A stretch of DNA of 64,000 nucleotides, taken from contig CM071845.1 in NCBI GenBank assembly GCA_036507285.1, positions 4,216,001 to 4,280,000 on the forward strand. Direction: 5' to 3'. Shown here piece by piece: positions 36,151-48,591 of the stretch. The position numbers and the translations under genes were made by a program. The notes under the pieces were generated by a model that ran no database searches, was not told where the DNA came from, and saw only the letters and a list, made by a program, of their open reading frames with translations. The DNA comes from Trichosanthes cucumerina (Eukaryota > Streptophyta > Magnoliopsida > Cucurbitales > Cucurbitaceae). How positions within the stretch are numbered: position 1 is the stretch's first letter; each line of letters opens with the position of its first letter.

Positions 36151-37219
36151 TATTTCTTCAATATAAGTTTTTCAATAATTTTAATCTTTTTTCAACCCAA
36201 CTCTTTTATTTGAACAAGTTTTTTTTTTTATAGCTAAACAAATTAGATGTGAGACTTTGTTATTCTCCTTAAACAATTTTTCTTATTCTTTATTGGAGAA
36301 TTGAGACAATAAATAATGAGCTATGTCTGGATTCAACTGAGTTCAATTTTTATTTTCTTCCTTTCGTATATTGGAACCCATGGTTATGAAACCGAATCCA
36401 TTAGTATGGAACATTTTATTTTCCAAGTGAAATCCCCTAGTATATGAAAGAGTGAAAAAGTGCTTTCGTTGTTGTGGAATAAGAAGCCTTCGTATTTTAA
36501 TGCATGTATTTGATTTATTCGGAGCTATTAGAGCGGGATCCACTTTTTGGGGAATATGGGTCGAAGCAATAACAAGAAATAGTAATTTTTTTATTATCTT
36601 TTTTACAATAATATCACATTTGCAAATTTCAATTTAATAAGTTTATTTGTTTCAATTAATGAAATGTTTTCATGGGTATATATATTTGAAATTGTTATTT
36701 AATAATAAAAATATATTGTTATTAATCAAAATAGTCTTCGCCAAAATTATAAGGGCATAATAGTAAAATATTATACTTTTTTTTTCATTTCTCGTGAACA
36801 TACGAACAAAAAATTTTCAATTTCAGTGATTTCAAATCAATTTGATTCCAAACACAAATCGAAATTTTAAATCATTTTTATCTTTTAAAATTTTGTAATT
36901 TAAAATCATTTTTTTTATTAAATCCATCTGCCAAAGATAATATTAGAATCTAAACCTACATCAAATAGTTTGAAGTTTTTACCCATGTATATTTTAGTTC
37001 ACAATTTATAGAGTCATGAAATTGAATAAATAATAATAATTTATTTGATTTAGTGAGCAAGGCTCAAATTGGTAACTCTCAAAACTTAATCAAAAGAGCA
37101 CTGCTCAATTGGTATCTCAAATATATTAATTAGTATCAGGTATGTGGTTTGAATCCCCCTAACTATCTATTGTACTAAAAAAAAACTCTCAAGACTTTCG
37201 TGCTTATTAAAATTTAACT
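36151..37219. other. Intergenic stretch with one coding-like block of unknown origin
   Basis: Mostly AT-rich. Bases 36310-36580 are an exception: more GC and readable without stop for long parts (for example FFLSYIGTHGYETESISMEH and FDLFGAIRAGSTFWGIWVEA). I suspect an organelle-derived insertion but could not identify a gene. Confidence 0.35.
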
Positions 37220-37557
37220 TTTATGTGCATGTGGATGATTAGGTACGTGTACTCAGAGAACGAAAAAACGATACGTACTTGAAACTTAGAGAGGAAAGAG
37301 TTACACTTTTTTATTTTATACTCCACATATATTTTATATATGTGTGGATTATACATAAGAAGACAGAGAGTAAATAACACTTAAAACTAAGAAGAGAGAG
37401 AGATACACTCCTTCTCAACTCCATGCATACATGAATTATTACCCTTAAAAAAGAAACAAACTTAATTATATGTAGAACTCAGAGAGAGTTACGCAATACT
37501 TATCAAGTCCATATATGAATTTTACCGATAAAGGTGATAATCGATCTAATCAATTAA

Positions 37558-38021
37558 TTAAGCATTTGTAGGAGGAATAGGGACCCTATGATTCCTAGCC
37601 ATTACAGGGCGATTTGGTCCTGGATCGCGATAATCCGACGCATCAACCATCGTATTTTTTGATTTTCCTACACTTTCCTATCGAACAAAAAAACACAAAA
37701 TATACATATTAATACAATAAAATACGGTCAAAGTCATATATATACACACATTTCTTCTTCGACCAATTGGAGAGATAATCAAAAGTACTAAATTACCTTT
37801 TTTGGAGTAAGAGAAGGTCCATGTTCCACAGTTACCATCACTTCAGCTCCAAATCCTTAAAGAAAAAAAAAAGCCAACAAAACAGATAATTGAGGGTATG
37901 AAAATAAAAAAGAAAAAGAGAGAAAAGAAATTAGATAAGAAAGAATTGGAGTACCAGGAGAGAGAAAGAGAAGGAGAAAGCATGAAAGGAGAAAAACTGA
38001 GAAAATTCTATGGCTACCCAT
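37558..38021 (-). CDS. Secreted peptide precursor, gene 1 (DYRDPGPN type)
   Basis: Exons on the minus strand are 38021-37955, 37855-37797 and 37677-37558, with GT-AG introns of 99 and 119 bp. The precursor has 81 residues: a signal peptide with core FLLSCFLLLFLSP, a short acidic/basic spacer with KKESVGKSK, then VDASDYRDPGPNRPVMARNH and a proline-rich end VPIPPTNA. DY preceded by acidic or small residues is a tyrosine-sulfation context, and DYxDPxxN matches the start of PSY peptides (D-Y-x-D-P-x-x-N). Function is inferred: an apoplastic signalling peptide. A GOLVEN/CLEL relation is a weaker alternative. The encoded protein is identical to that of gene 4, which lies in the opposite arm of the inverted duplication. 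Confidence 0.8.
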
Positions 38022-38127
38022 TAAAGTTTAATTTGATATTCGATCGTAAAATTAAAAATATAATACAATTAGGAAACTGAAACTGAAACTGAAACTGTCT
38101 GAGGATTCACAGTTCATATCCAACCCA

Positions 38128-38140
38128 ATTTATAATGCGC
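38128..38140 (-). promoter_or_regulatory. TATA box of peptide gene 1
   Basis: The minus strand reads GCGCATTATAAATTGG about 110 bases upstream of the ATG. The same CATTATAAATT block precedes all five genes. A run of GTTTCA repeats follows in the leader. Confidence 0.55.
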
Positions 38141-39429
38141 AATTGTAAATAAAATTGTGACATATGGCATTGATGTATATAATGTTTTGTAAATTTTCTG
38201 GGAAAAAATATAAAATATATTGGGATAATGTTTGATCTTCCATGTATATATATATATATAAATATATTACCAATTACTTAGTGGATAAGATAATAGTTTG
38301 GCGCAACTGACGAAAATTAAAAGAAACAACATTTTGCACTGTATACGTTAATGTCCTCCATGCATGGATTACACTTGGAACTTTACAAACAAAGAATTAA
38401 GTGTTTGGTTAAACGACGAGAATATTGGAGAAATTACTTCAACTTTTCCATGCATTGAATTATTAGGGTTGAATGTTCTGATTATCTAGATTCATAGAAT
38501 CAACCTACTTTACAGCAGAATAAGCAGCAACTTTCACATTTATCAGAAACATTTAAATTACAGATTTAGTTACTAAATTTTTAAGGGTGGTATATTTATT
38601 AATTAAATTTTAAAAAGTATCTACTAAGTCATCTTTGACCTTTAATTTTGTGTCCAATAGGTCTCTAGACTTTAAGATAGACGGATCTTTACACTTTCAA
38701 TTTTGTGTCTAATAGGATTTGAACGACTAATAGGTCTTAATTAATCTATCCAACATTTTTAAAAAAAACCTTACAGACCCAGTAAACATTTTAGTTATGA
38801 TCAAATCATAAACTAAACCACTCTCCACCCTTAGGCCATGAGAGAATGATGCCTAAGGGAACTACTCATTTTCTTATTCTACCTTGAAAATGAGTGAATT
38901 TCATCTTGTGAAACTTATGTTTCTCAGCTCCCTATTTGATTAAATCCAAAAAAATGGCATGCATAATGAATCAACTACAAAAAATTACTCCCACCCATGC
39001 AAATAAAAGAATAAAGACTTTACACAAACAAAAGTTTATTACTTATACGTAGGATTAAGATCGAGTCACATGTAATCATCATGCTAATTATATTAATTTT
39101 CTCAATTAACAAAATTATTAGGAGAGATTGAATATTTTGTGGTCCAATCTTATACCAACTCATTATATATGATGTATCCCACTCTCATGTCTCTACACAT
39201 GAATGATTCGAATGAAATCATTTGTAACTATTATAAAGTGGGTTGTATTAATAGTGTTACTAGAATAAGACACTCAACTTTATCCATATACTATAAACCC
39301 TCTAGATTATTTTTGAACATGATCTCCCGTATTTCAATCACATACTGTTCCAATTAACTTTAGATTTTTATATATAATGGATATTATATAATTATTAAAT
39401 ATTTAAATATTAATTTTGAGACTTTGTGA

Positions 39430-40755
39430 CATACTGTTCCAATCACATACTGCAAGTGGCTTTGGCAGTTTTATACAAAGGAGAACAGTCTTTGGAGACA
39501 AATCATTCTTAGCCAGACATTTATCGAAGGTCCCTGGTGGCTTTCCTGAACACTGCACACATGGTAGTGCTCGATCGCCTTAGCATTGTATCATTAAATA
39601 CAAAGACTTCTTCACGAACAATTTTCGATGGAATATTCGTAATGGTTCAAATGTTCTTTTTTGGTACAATAAGTAGACCAATGGTGGATTCCTTCATAGT
39701 CTGCTCCCGCGTTTTTTCGCCTTGGCTAGGAATAAACTTCTTACGGTTCTTGGAACTTTTTCTCGAGGAGACCCCTTTTTACAAAGGGAAGAGGACTTGT
39801 GGTCTCATGTTCAGGTTGATTGGTCTCATCCTTCCTCCCTTGACATGAAAGATCTGCCCATGTGGAAAGGCAAAAAAAAAGGGCACATTTTCGGTTGAAT
39901 CTACTAAAATACTCTTTCCTGATCTTCAAAACATTCATCTGCCCATGCTACCAGTCATATTTGGTTGTTATTAGTTTAAAAAAAATGCAAATTCTTTATG
40001 TGGACTTTGATGCACCTCCATGACCTAAACATAGCAGAGATTTTACAAAGGAGCTTCCCAATTATTGTTTGAACCCAAATTGCTGTCATTTATGTTTTAA
40101 TGGTGAGAAAACTAACCACCACCTTTTCCTCTATTACCCATTTGTCTGTTCTCTTTGGTCCTATCTTTATGTTGGAACGAATTGACACTTACCCACACAT
40201 GAAAATGGCGTAACTTACATAGAAGAGCTTATCTCATGCTCCATCTCTTCAGCAAAATAGGTACTTTTCACAATTTTGATGAGAGAATTTTGTGGTGCAT
40301 TTGGTTACAAAGAAATGAAAGAATCTTTCACGATAAAAGCAAATCAACAAGATCTCTTTGGGAAGATATTTTGAGCTTTGCCGCCTCATGGAGCACGAAA
40401 TCATCATTTTTTGACAGCTACGACCCTTCTACTATTGCACTCAATCGGAAAGCTTTCTTTTAGCCTTCTTTGCTGATCGTTAGTCCCTTTACGAAGTATC
40501 TTGGCACTTTCTCTTATTTGTTTTGTTATTTTTTTTGTCTTTGTCCTGGCTTGGCTTACTTCATCCAAGCTACCTCTTATTGACTCTTTTTTACTTGTAT
40601 GTTTCTCACATGCTATCTATCTCATGAATAAATTGACTTCGGAGTTGGGATGAGTGATGAGGGTGCTAACATTGTACCAACATAATTGGAATGATCGAGT
40701 GCACTTATGTTGATTCTCTGTCTCTAGTATTTTCTTCTAAAGAAAAAAAAGACTA
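39430..40755 (+). pseudogene. LINE 3' remnant (RT-adjacent zinc finger and tail), broken
   Basis: Plus strand. Early readable pieces are WLWQFYTKENSLW and RHLSKVPGG near 39450-39540. Later comes a C-x2-C/H region typical of the zf-RVT domain at the end of plant LINE ORF2. The last part is clean (40236-40463): DERILWCIWLQRNERIFHDK, SFAASWS and a stop after NRKAFF. A 3' UTR follows with ATGAGGGTGCTAACATTGTACC, ending TTTTCTTCTAAAG plus A-run at about 40750. Frameshifts and stops prevent function. The same family gave the minus-strand pieces at 35855-36150 and 46031-46980. Confidence 0.8.
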
Positions 40756-40759
40756 ATTT

Positions 40760-41300
40760 TAACATTCTCAATGATGAAAGAGTAATTTCAGTATCAGGTA
40801 ACTGTCATTTAAACACTAAAAATTAGCTAATAAATTAAAGTATGTTTAATTTTTTGATATATCATATTTTAGACAAATTTGGACCTGGTAAGTTATTAGG
40901 ACTTCTCTACTTGACTATGTCTACCTCCTAAATGCTTTGACTTAGACATGACATCACACTTCAAAAAATGATTTCATTTCTGTAAGTTGTAGCTAATCCC
41001 AAAGAACTCATTCTATTTTAGTCCATATATTTTAAGATATCTACAAATTTAGTCATGTATATTTTTAATAATTTTTTATGTAAAAAATACAAATTTATAA
41101 TGAGAAGATTAATAGAGGCTTATTAAACGTTTAACAATAAAATAATAAGATAAACTCATTTTAAGGATTTATTGAAAATATTAGGACTAAATTTAGATAT
41201 CTAAAAGTATATAAACTAAGAATAAAAAAAAAAAAAGAGAATGTAAATTAAAATAAGTATATAGACTAAAATGATATTTATATATATATATATACCATCT
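40760..41300. other. Intergenic stretch, no gene seen
   Basis: AT-rich. Contains a segment (near 40905-41000) related to 50540-50640 and 56545-56650 (TTGACTTAGACAT, ACTTTCA, AAGTTGTAG), a relic of the local duplications. Confidence 0.45.
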
Positions 41301-41304
41301 CTAT

Positions 41305-41500
41305 CATAATTCTTCCTTAGACTGTGCTAATTAATTTCTAGAAAGGTTATTATAGGGTCTTTAATAACAAACAAGACTTCTCACATGGAAGGAAAGGTCT
41401 TTCATTGGGGAAGCACACCACTTCTTTAGTTTCTTGGCCTTAAATACGAAGTTGTCTTATTCAATGATCAATCTTGCTAGGTAAAAAAAAGAGTTTAGGT
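41305..41500 (+). repeat. Recurrent module, copy 2
   Basis: AATTCTTCCTTAGACTGTGC, GGTCTTTAATAACAAACAAG, ACTTCTCACATGGAAGGAAA and CTTGGCCTTAAATACGAAG match copy 1 in order and orientation. It lies about 1.8 kb downstream of peptide gene 2. Confidence 0.75.
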
Positions 41501-43259
41501 CAGTTGAACTATATTATTGTTGGTAATAATTTTAGGTATTGGACTATATATAATATATATTTTTTTGAGAGTGACTATATATAATATTAATCTTTAAATT
41601 TGGAGCATCATATTTTGTTTAGTCTCTCCCACTAAAAATTAATTAATTGTGTTATTGAAGCTTTTAAATAGTTTTATTATTATTAAAATTAAATTACAAA
41701 TTTAATTTCTAAATTTTGAGAAATTATGTCTATTTAATCTCAAAATTTTCAAAATTTTTTTTGTCTAATATATTTCGAAACTTTTAATTTTTTGTCTACT
41801 AACCTTTTTGACAAATTCAAAAATTTTTAAAATTAATTGATCTCTATTAGATACAATTTTGAATTTTACGTATAATAGAATCCTAAAATAAAATTTAATC
41901 TATTAGATACAAAATTTTATGTTAATTTTGTGTACTAATTTTTTGGACCAAAACAAAATTTTTTAAAAATTAATTGATCTATAAGATACAAATTTGAATT
42001 TTGTCTAATGAATTTCTAAAATAAATTTTATGTCTTGTAGATTCGTAAATTTTAAAAAATTCGAATATTAAGATTAAAATTATAATTTTAAAAGTTCGAG
42101 ATGAAATAGATACAATACAACCCTAAAAATTTATGGGACTAAATTTTCAATTCAACCTATTTTTACTCTTTGCTCTTGGATCTATAAATATTGCTACTCC
42201 ACTGATTTATAACTATATGTATATCTGTGCTCTCTAACGAAGTATCCCTTTATCCAAAGTATATATATATATATATATTTATTGTGATGACCACAAATAA
42301 CTATTTTGTTGTTTTGATAAACAACAAAAAGTCTCATTGCTCAACAAATTTCGTAATTTAATTCGCACAAAAAGTTAAAAAGCAGGAGATTTTAGTTGAC
42401 GACCAACATTAATAAGTTAGCATCTTTTGCTCTTATTTTCACGAAAATAATATATTATACCTATGAGATGTTAATTACGATATAAATACATATATTTTTT
42501 ATTTTGATAAATCGAAAGGAGAGAGTCCTAATATCTCATCGTCACTATTTTGTTTTCATTATTCCCTCCGATTATTAAGAAAAAAATATTCTTTCCATTC
42601 CAATTACAATGAGAATGTTTGGCTTGCAGTCAGGGGTGGATTTACCATAGGTTCAAGGGGCTCGAGCTTCCCCTCACATTTTTACTTTTAATAATATCTA
42701 TAGAAAAAGTAAGTTTAAATAACAAAATAGCTTTTTGGCATAGTAGTTAATAGGTTATAAGCCCCCTCATATCACATGTTCAATTTCTGGATTGTAGAAT
42801 TTTAAATAATTTTTTCCTGATTGCAGTGACATCATCAAAACTAGAAGAAAAGAAATCATTAGCTCATACCAACAAAATGTGGCTCATAAGTCATATATAT
42901 TGATATCCAATATTCCAATTACCATGGAAATGTTTGACTTTCAACTCCATGCATTGTGGATTACATAAGGTACACTCAGAGAATGAGAGAGGGTTACATT
43001 TAGAACTTAGAAAGAGAGAGTTGTTTCATTTATAATTTTAGTTTCATATATATATTGCATAGATTACACTTGAAGGGTAAAAGAGTAACCCTTAGAATTT
43101 AGAGAGAGAAAGATAGAATATATTATCAGCTCCATGCATGGATTATTATAGTACTTGAGAGAGAAACATAGTAATTAAAGCCTTATAAACTCCACGCACA
43201 TGACCCATAACATTTATTTAAATTAGATAATGAGGATATATATGATCAATAATTAATTA
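41501..43259. other. Downstream flank of peptide gene 2, no other gene
   Basis: The part from about 42460 to 43259 aligns with 57965-58785 below gene 5 (GAGATGTTAATTACGATAT, TGATAAATCGAAA, AGAGTCCTAATAT, AGAAATGTTTGGCTT). Bases 42631-42840 begin CAGGGGTGGATTTACC and look like an inserted hAT-type end absent from the gene 5 flank. Bases 41690-42130 are a low-complexity inverted-repeat stretch. Confidence 0.5.
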
Positions 43260-43820
43260 TTAAGCTTTTGCAGGGGGAGGAGACCTATGATTTCTATATG
43301 CTACTGGACGATTAGGTCCTGGATCAGGATAGTCTGCCACGTCAACAATCATCTTCCTTGATATTCCTACATATTCCTAAAAAAAAAAAAACACGGCAAC
43401 AGTGTAATTAAGCTCCATCACACACACAAAAAATACAAATAAAGCTATAAATTTTCACATGGATCGATAAAATCTCACCTTCTAACTTTGTATATATTTA
43501 TATAATATTTAGATTCCGAGCTAAATTAGAGAAAATACTTAATTCTCCTTGAACATACAATCCAAGATATGAAAAGTAGTTAATTACCTTTTCAGGGGTA
43601 TAAATAGAGGCGGCATGTTCCACAGTTCCGAACACTTCTACCCCAAATCCTAAAGGAAAAGAAAAGAAAAGAATTTTTTTAAAAAAAAAAAGATGAGAGT
43701 ATATATGAAAATAAAAATGGATGATGAAAAGAAATTAAAAGAAAGAAGAATACCAGGAGAGAGAAAGAGAAGGAGAAAGCATGAAAAGAGAAGAATTGAA
43801 AAAACTCGATGGGTGCCCAT
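43260..43820 (-). CDS. Secreted peptide precursor, gene 2 (DYPDPGPN type)
   Basis: Exons 43820-43754, 43649-43588 and 43376-43260 on the minus strand. GT-AG introns are 104 and 211 bp. The product has 81 residues. The signal peptide MGTHRVFSILLFSCFLLLFL differs from gene 1 by conservative changes only. The middle is GFGVEVFGTVEHAASIYTPE, with one codon more in exon 2. The C-terminus is MIVDVADYPDPGPNRPVAYR then NHRSPPPAKA. The D-Y-P-D-P-G-P-N core is fixed while the flanks differ from genes 1, 3 and 4, as expected for a processed bioactive peptide. It groups with gene 5. Likely secreted and sulfated on the Tyr. Receptor and function unknown. Confidence 0.8.
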
Positions 43821-43896
43821 TAGTGAATTAGAGAAGGAATTGAATTGAAACTTAAACTATGATCTGATGCTTCACTTCACAGTACAGATCAAACCT

Positions 43897-43910
43897 AATT
43901 TATAATGCCC
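43897..43910 (-). promoter_or_regulatory. TATA box of peptide gene 2
   Basis: The minus strand reads GGGCATTATAAATTAGG about 80 bases upstream of the ATG, matching the other four genes. Confidence 0.55.
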
Positions 43911-45149
43911 AATTCTGTAACGCACTATGCCCTATGTTTCAGTTTCATCACCAATGTAACGTTCCAACGAAGCTTTATTATATATTCCCTCGAAAAAAAA
44001 AAAAAAAAAGATGATTATCAAATTCTAATTTATTATTTCATACCGACAAAATGTTTCACTGGCATTCGCATCAAAGTAAGAGCCTCCAAAACAGTAAATT
44101 AAATTTTCTTTGAAAAACATTGGGACAAGTCCTTCATGCATGGATTACTCTCGGAACTTATGAGAGAGAAACAAAAGTGTTTGGTTAAACCCGGAAAAAT
44201 TCTAGTACTATAAAAAAAAAATTCCAAAAACTATTTGGTGAAACAGTCATAATGTGGTCGAAAGTTTTTCACCGTTAGATGAATAGAGAGAAGTATTTCG
44301 ACTTTATATCTAATGATTATTAGAGGGCATGAAAATGATTAGATCTACATGTCACAACTATTATGAGGCAACCACATTGTAGTAATCTCATTGAATAATT
44401 TATAAAAAATTTTATACCACCCTCATTTATTACTTGTCACATCAGTTTCATTTTAAAAATTATATGGGTCTACTAAAAATTACGTGGAGTCCACTAGTAT
44501 TAAAACATAGTAAGAACATAAAAAGTATAATATTACTGTAGTACTAGAAATTCTTCCGGTTAAATTAGAAAATTTGGAGAAGTGTTTTCTGATGTGTGCT
44601 TACGGGTGTGTTGTTCTACTTTTACAGATTCTAATTAAGTTCAAAGTATGAGGTTACTTTTACAGAGGAATGAGAAGGAACAACTTAGATATATTTGTCA
44701 GACCGAAACTGAAGAGCGGAATATGTTAATATCATTAAACTATCAACTTAAGCTTTTGGGTTAATTGCTGATTTAAGTAGTATTGGAAACAATAACTCTC
44801 GACGTCCTTTATATGAACTATTAATTGATGACAAGTTTTTATTTAGTTTGGTTAGGTAATTGATAGGGGCTAACGAGATTTTCTTTTAGAGATGGACAAA
44901 TTTTATGTCTACTATTTCAATTCTAAAATCTGGAGGGAGATAAATTAGAGTTAATTAACTACAAAAATTTTAAGTATTTTATGTATATTTTTTTAATTAC
45001 CGCAAACTAAGATAAGATGGGAACAATTGTTCTCCACTTTCCTTCTTCACTCTTCCTCTGTAAATTAGTCTATACTTCAATGAAAGTCAATGACCCTTTT
45101 ATTTATAGTAGATATATATTTTAGATGTTTTGTTAAAAAATTTAATTGG
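43911..45149. other. Intergenic stretch, no gene seen
   Basis: Contains an A-run near 43994-44010 and a block at 44100-44190 related to the upstream region of genes 1, 3 and 4 (CATGCATGGATTAC, GTGTTTGGTTAAAC). No coding structure. Confidence 0.5.
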
Positions 45150-45640
45150 AAGCCATAGGAAGGACGTTCGTTTTGAGGGGGAAGGTGGTTAATTGTAATT
45201 GCAATTGGGGGACTTTCTGAGCAACTCTGGTTTTCTTATTAACATTAATTGTTGACTTGAGAAAGTTTAGAGAGGGAAAAAGGTATTTATTTGTTAATGA
45301 TGGTTGAATTGGTAATTATGTTAGATAAGTGGTCAATTAATTCGATATTTTATCTTTTTTAATTATAGCATGTTGTCTTCCCACTAAAATGGTGGCTAAT
45401 TATATTATTATATGATCATATATTGTACCACATTAATATTAATACAAACACCCAGATAACTCGTTAAGAGGCCCAAGAGAATAATTTAATTGACATAAAC
45501 AATGTTTTAACGACCCACGAGATATAATTCGAATCATCCAAATTTCTATGTTAAACTAAAAAAACAAAAAACTAACTCCTAAACATTGAAGATTGAATTT
45601 ATGGTGAACATTTTTTTTGGTATTTAATATTTTATCTCTA
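45150..45640 (-). repeat. Orphan copy of the CML upstream region
   Basis: Aligns with 32995-33390 block by block in the same orientation, but no CML coding sequence lies on its proximal side. Either the duplication broke at the promoter or the gene was deleted. Confidence 0.7.
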
Positions 45641-45865
45641 TATTTATGATAATAGTTGGGTATACATTTGAAATACATGTTGGACAATTTCTCTCATACA
45701 TTCAGTAACATAAAATTATCACGTATACTCTAATAATTTCTCCTTACTTTGATGTTATTGCCAACTAAAATTAAATAGCCATGGAAAGAATTTGATCGTA
45801 ACTTTTTTTTTTAATAATTCGAGGGAATAATGAAAATAGCATAATAATAACAATATATTAGGACC

Positions 45866-45867
<2 letters not shown>

Positions 45868-45915
<48 letters not shown>
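45868..45915. repeat. (TA)n microsatellite, about 48 bp
   Basis: Uninterrupted TA dinucleotide. Confidence 0.95.
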
Positions 45916-45918
<3 letters not shown>

Positions 45919-46030
45919 TTACAGAAATATAAAATACATTGTAATTAACATCTCATAGGTATAAACATACTATTTTCTTGATATTAAAAACAAAAAAGCT
46001 ATTAATATATGTTGTTGTCAGGTAAAAGGT

Positions 46031-46980
46031 TTTATTTTTTTTTAAAGGAAATACTGACGACAGCACCTAATCATCCCAACTATGTTGACACCATTATAGC
46101 ACCCTCATATATGTTCTCGCCTCCAAAGTCAATTCATTCAATAATCAAAGAGTATGTGAGAAACATACATTACAAAAAGACAAAGAGAAGGAGTTAGAAA
46201 AAACCTCACCAAACAGAAAAAAGAGGAAGTGATAGAAAAGAAGCACATACGACTAGATCTCGCTGAAAAGATCCTCAAACATATCAGAAATAAGCTCTCC
46301 AATTTAGTGCAATAGAAGAGATGTGTCGTGGTCTCAAAAATGAGAGGATTTTGAACTCCAAGATGTCGCCAAACTCAAAATGTCCTAAAAAAGGATAGTA
46401 GCAACAATAATTTTATCGTTAAAGAGCCGAGCATTTCTTTGGAGCCAAACACACTACATAGTTGCACTAACCAAATTAGTATAGATGACCTGCTTTGATG
46501 TTTGGAGGTTGGTGCTAAAGATGTTCTTGATGAAGAGGTCAATTCTATCATGGGTGGGGATGAGTCGCTGTGTTCCATTGCTAATAAATGCCCATAAAGA
46601 CATAACATAAGGGCACTGAAGAAAAATGTGATCAATGGTCTCTTCGTTAGAAAGACAAAGATCACAACAGTTGGATCGTAAACAATGATTGGGAAAACGA
46701 TTTTGAAGAATCTCCGAAGTATTGAGACCTCTATGTAACATTTTTTGGGGATGTAAAGCTTCCAAATGTGAGAGGAATCGAGATGAGGAGAAGGTTGGTC
46801 GTTGCAAAGGAGGACTTTGGCATTCCCTACCGAATAAAAGTCATCATTGTTTCCCATCCATTGAAGTAGATCTTTTCCTTCTCTGCAAGGAGGAGGAGTC
46901 CAGTCAGATTGGATAGTGAGCCAAATTTGCTCTTCACGTTGAAAGAGGGGTGGTCTCAGGAAGAAAGATCAAAAGTTCAA
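46031..46980 (-). pseudogene. LINE 3' remnant with zf-RVT region, copy 2
   Basis: The minus strand, in two overlapping frames (46375-46857 and 46454-46807), reads WKLYIPKK, RGLNTSEILQNRFPNHCL, SNCCDLCLSNEETIDHIFLQ and CPYVMSLWAFI. The C-x2-C...H-x4-5-C spacing with the surrounding words is the zf-RVT domain that follows reverse transcriptase in plant LINEs. A frameshift separates the first words from the rest. The 3' UTR (46031-46300) matches 35855-36150 and the tail of 39430-40755, and ends at an A-rich tail (plus-strand T-run near 46031). Non-functional 5'-truncated copy. Confidence 0.8.
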
Positions 46981-47683
46981 CTATGAATTCCATGCATCAG
47001 ATACTGTGAGGAGCTTGTTGTTTGATAAAGCATATAATCGAGGATAAGAGTGTTTAAGAATACTAAAATTTGTCCAATTATGATGCCAAAACAGAACCGT
47101 GTTTAGGAATTACTCTTTTTTTTGATAACTTGTGGGGGTGGGGGTTGAGTCCTAATATATTGTTATTATTATGCTATTTTCTCTGCCGATTGTAGTGTAG
47201 TGACGATCACTCTTGGTGGGATAGCATCATTTTATGTGTTTCAGCTTGGTCTCTTCGAAAAGCTCACTTTATTCTGATTATTCAATTTCTTGTATCGCCT
47301 TAGATTGGAACAACTTTATGTGGTCATCGGCATCGCTATATGTTTCTCTCTTACATTCATGCTCAATAATATTGTTTTTAGTTTTTTATTTATTTGAATT
47401 TCTACCTTTCTTTTTAGAATAAGACAAATTATTGTGAGTAAAGAGATTTTTTTTTTTTGTTATTCATCGAAACAAACAAAAGAGTTATTCAGAGTACTAA
47501 TAATCATCGGAAGTTGGAGGGCAAAGAGTAAAAAAAAAAATAGTTTAAGCTTGAATTACGTATTCATAGTTTTTTATAGTTGGAAAACTAAAAGATATAA
47601 TACCCCAAATTTAAAGATTAAAATTATAGTTTAACCTAAAAGTACTATTAGAAACAGCAAGATACCTTTTTTTCTAGCTAGAT

Positions 47684-47850
47684 TGTTAATTGAATGGACA
47701 ACTTCATATTTAAGGCCAAGAAAAAAGGGTCGATGTGTGTTTCCTCAATGAAAGACTTTTTCCCATGCGGGAAGTCTTGTTCTTTCTATTAAAGAGCCCG
47801 TAATCTTCGTAGAAAGAACTATATCTAAGATTCAAAAGCAAGAATTACTC
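47684..47850 (-). repeat. Recurrent module, copy 3, inverted
   Basis: The reverse complement matches copy 1: GAATCTTAGATATAGTTC, GGGCTCTTTAATAGAAAGAAC, AAGACTTCCCGCATGGG and CTTGGCCTTAAATATGAAG. Here the hairpin arms AAGACTTCCC and GGGAAAAAGTCTT around CATG are best preserved. Confidence 0.75.
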
Positions 47851-48585
47851 CCCCACCCCCACAAGTTATAAAAAAAAAAAAAAAAAAAAGGAAGAATTAC
47901 GATAGAGATTAAATTTTTATTGAAAAGATGATTTTGAAATTAACTGCAACCCAAGAGATAAACGACTTAAGCTATAAACGATTGGGGTGATCAACTGATC
48001 GCCAAAGACCTCATTTTAGAAATGTTTCATATTTTGTATATATATATATATATATTATTGGTGTCTATTCAATTTAATTTTTAATGAAATTAAATTTAAA
48101 ATATAAAGTAATATACTTATTACTTTTCATAAAGATTTTCTTATAATATTGAAAATACAAACTACAAACAAAATCCATAATGAATGAGCTCATATACTCT
48201 CTCAATTTTGATTGGTTGACATTTCAAATTTAGTAATCTTTTATCTTTTTATTCATAATTTATTTCAAATTTCCTTAAAAATCTCAACCATTAATATAAC
48301 CCTCTCAAAACTCTCATAAGTTTACGGATGGAGGTTAGATTCATTTTAAGTTGAATTCTCTTCATCTCTTTAAATCTCTCTCAATTCTATATTGTCATCG
48401 ATATTCTGTGTGGTCTCACGAGTCCAAGTTTGATTATCAATTGAAATCATTTCCTCAATTCAATCTGGCTGCTTCAAAGTTTCAGGATTTTTTGGTTTAA
48501 ATTCTTTTACTTTTTTGAAGGAAAATTATTTCATATGGGTCAATAACTTAACATCTAAGATTTGTTTATATTTGCGTATTTAAAA
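47851..48585. other. Intergenic stretch, no gene seen
   Basis: AT-rich with a poly-A run at about 47871-47889. Nothing gene-like until the hAT fragment. Confidence 0.45.
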
Positions 48586-48591
48586 TATCAA

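Larger units (their letters stand above)
37220..39126 (-). repeat. Left arm of a 1.9-kb inverted segmental duplication
   Basis: The reverse complement of 53193-55681, apart from a 583-bp transposon present only in the right arm. It holds peptide gene 1 and its flanks. Long runs are identical, so this duplication is the youngest in the cluster. Confidence 0.85.

Noticed and set aside
37898..38080. 60-residue Lys/Glu-rich ORF present identically at three places (also 49217-49399 and 54829-55011)
   Set aside because: Its conservation is explained by the duplication. It lies antisense to exon 1 and intron 1 of peptide genes 1, 3 and 4.
46375..46857. Intact 160-residue gene on the minus strand
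   Set aside because: The frame mixes LINE zf-RVT words with out-of-frame sequence. The real LINE frame is the overlapping shorter one.
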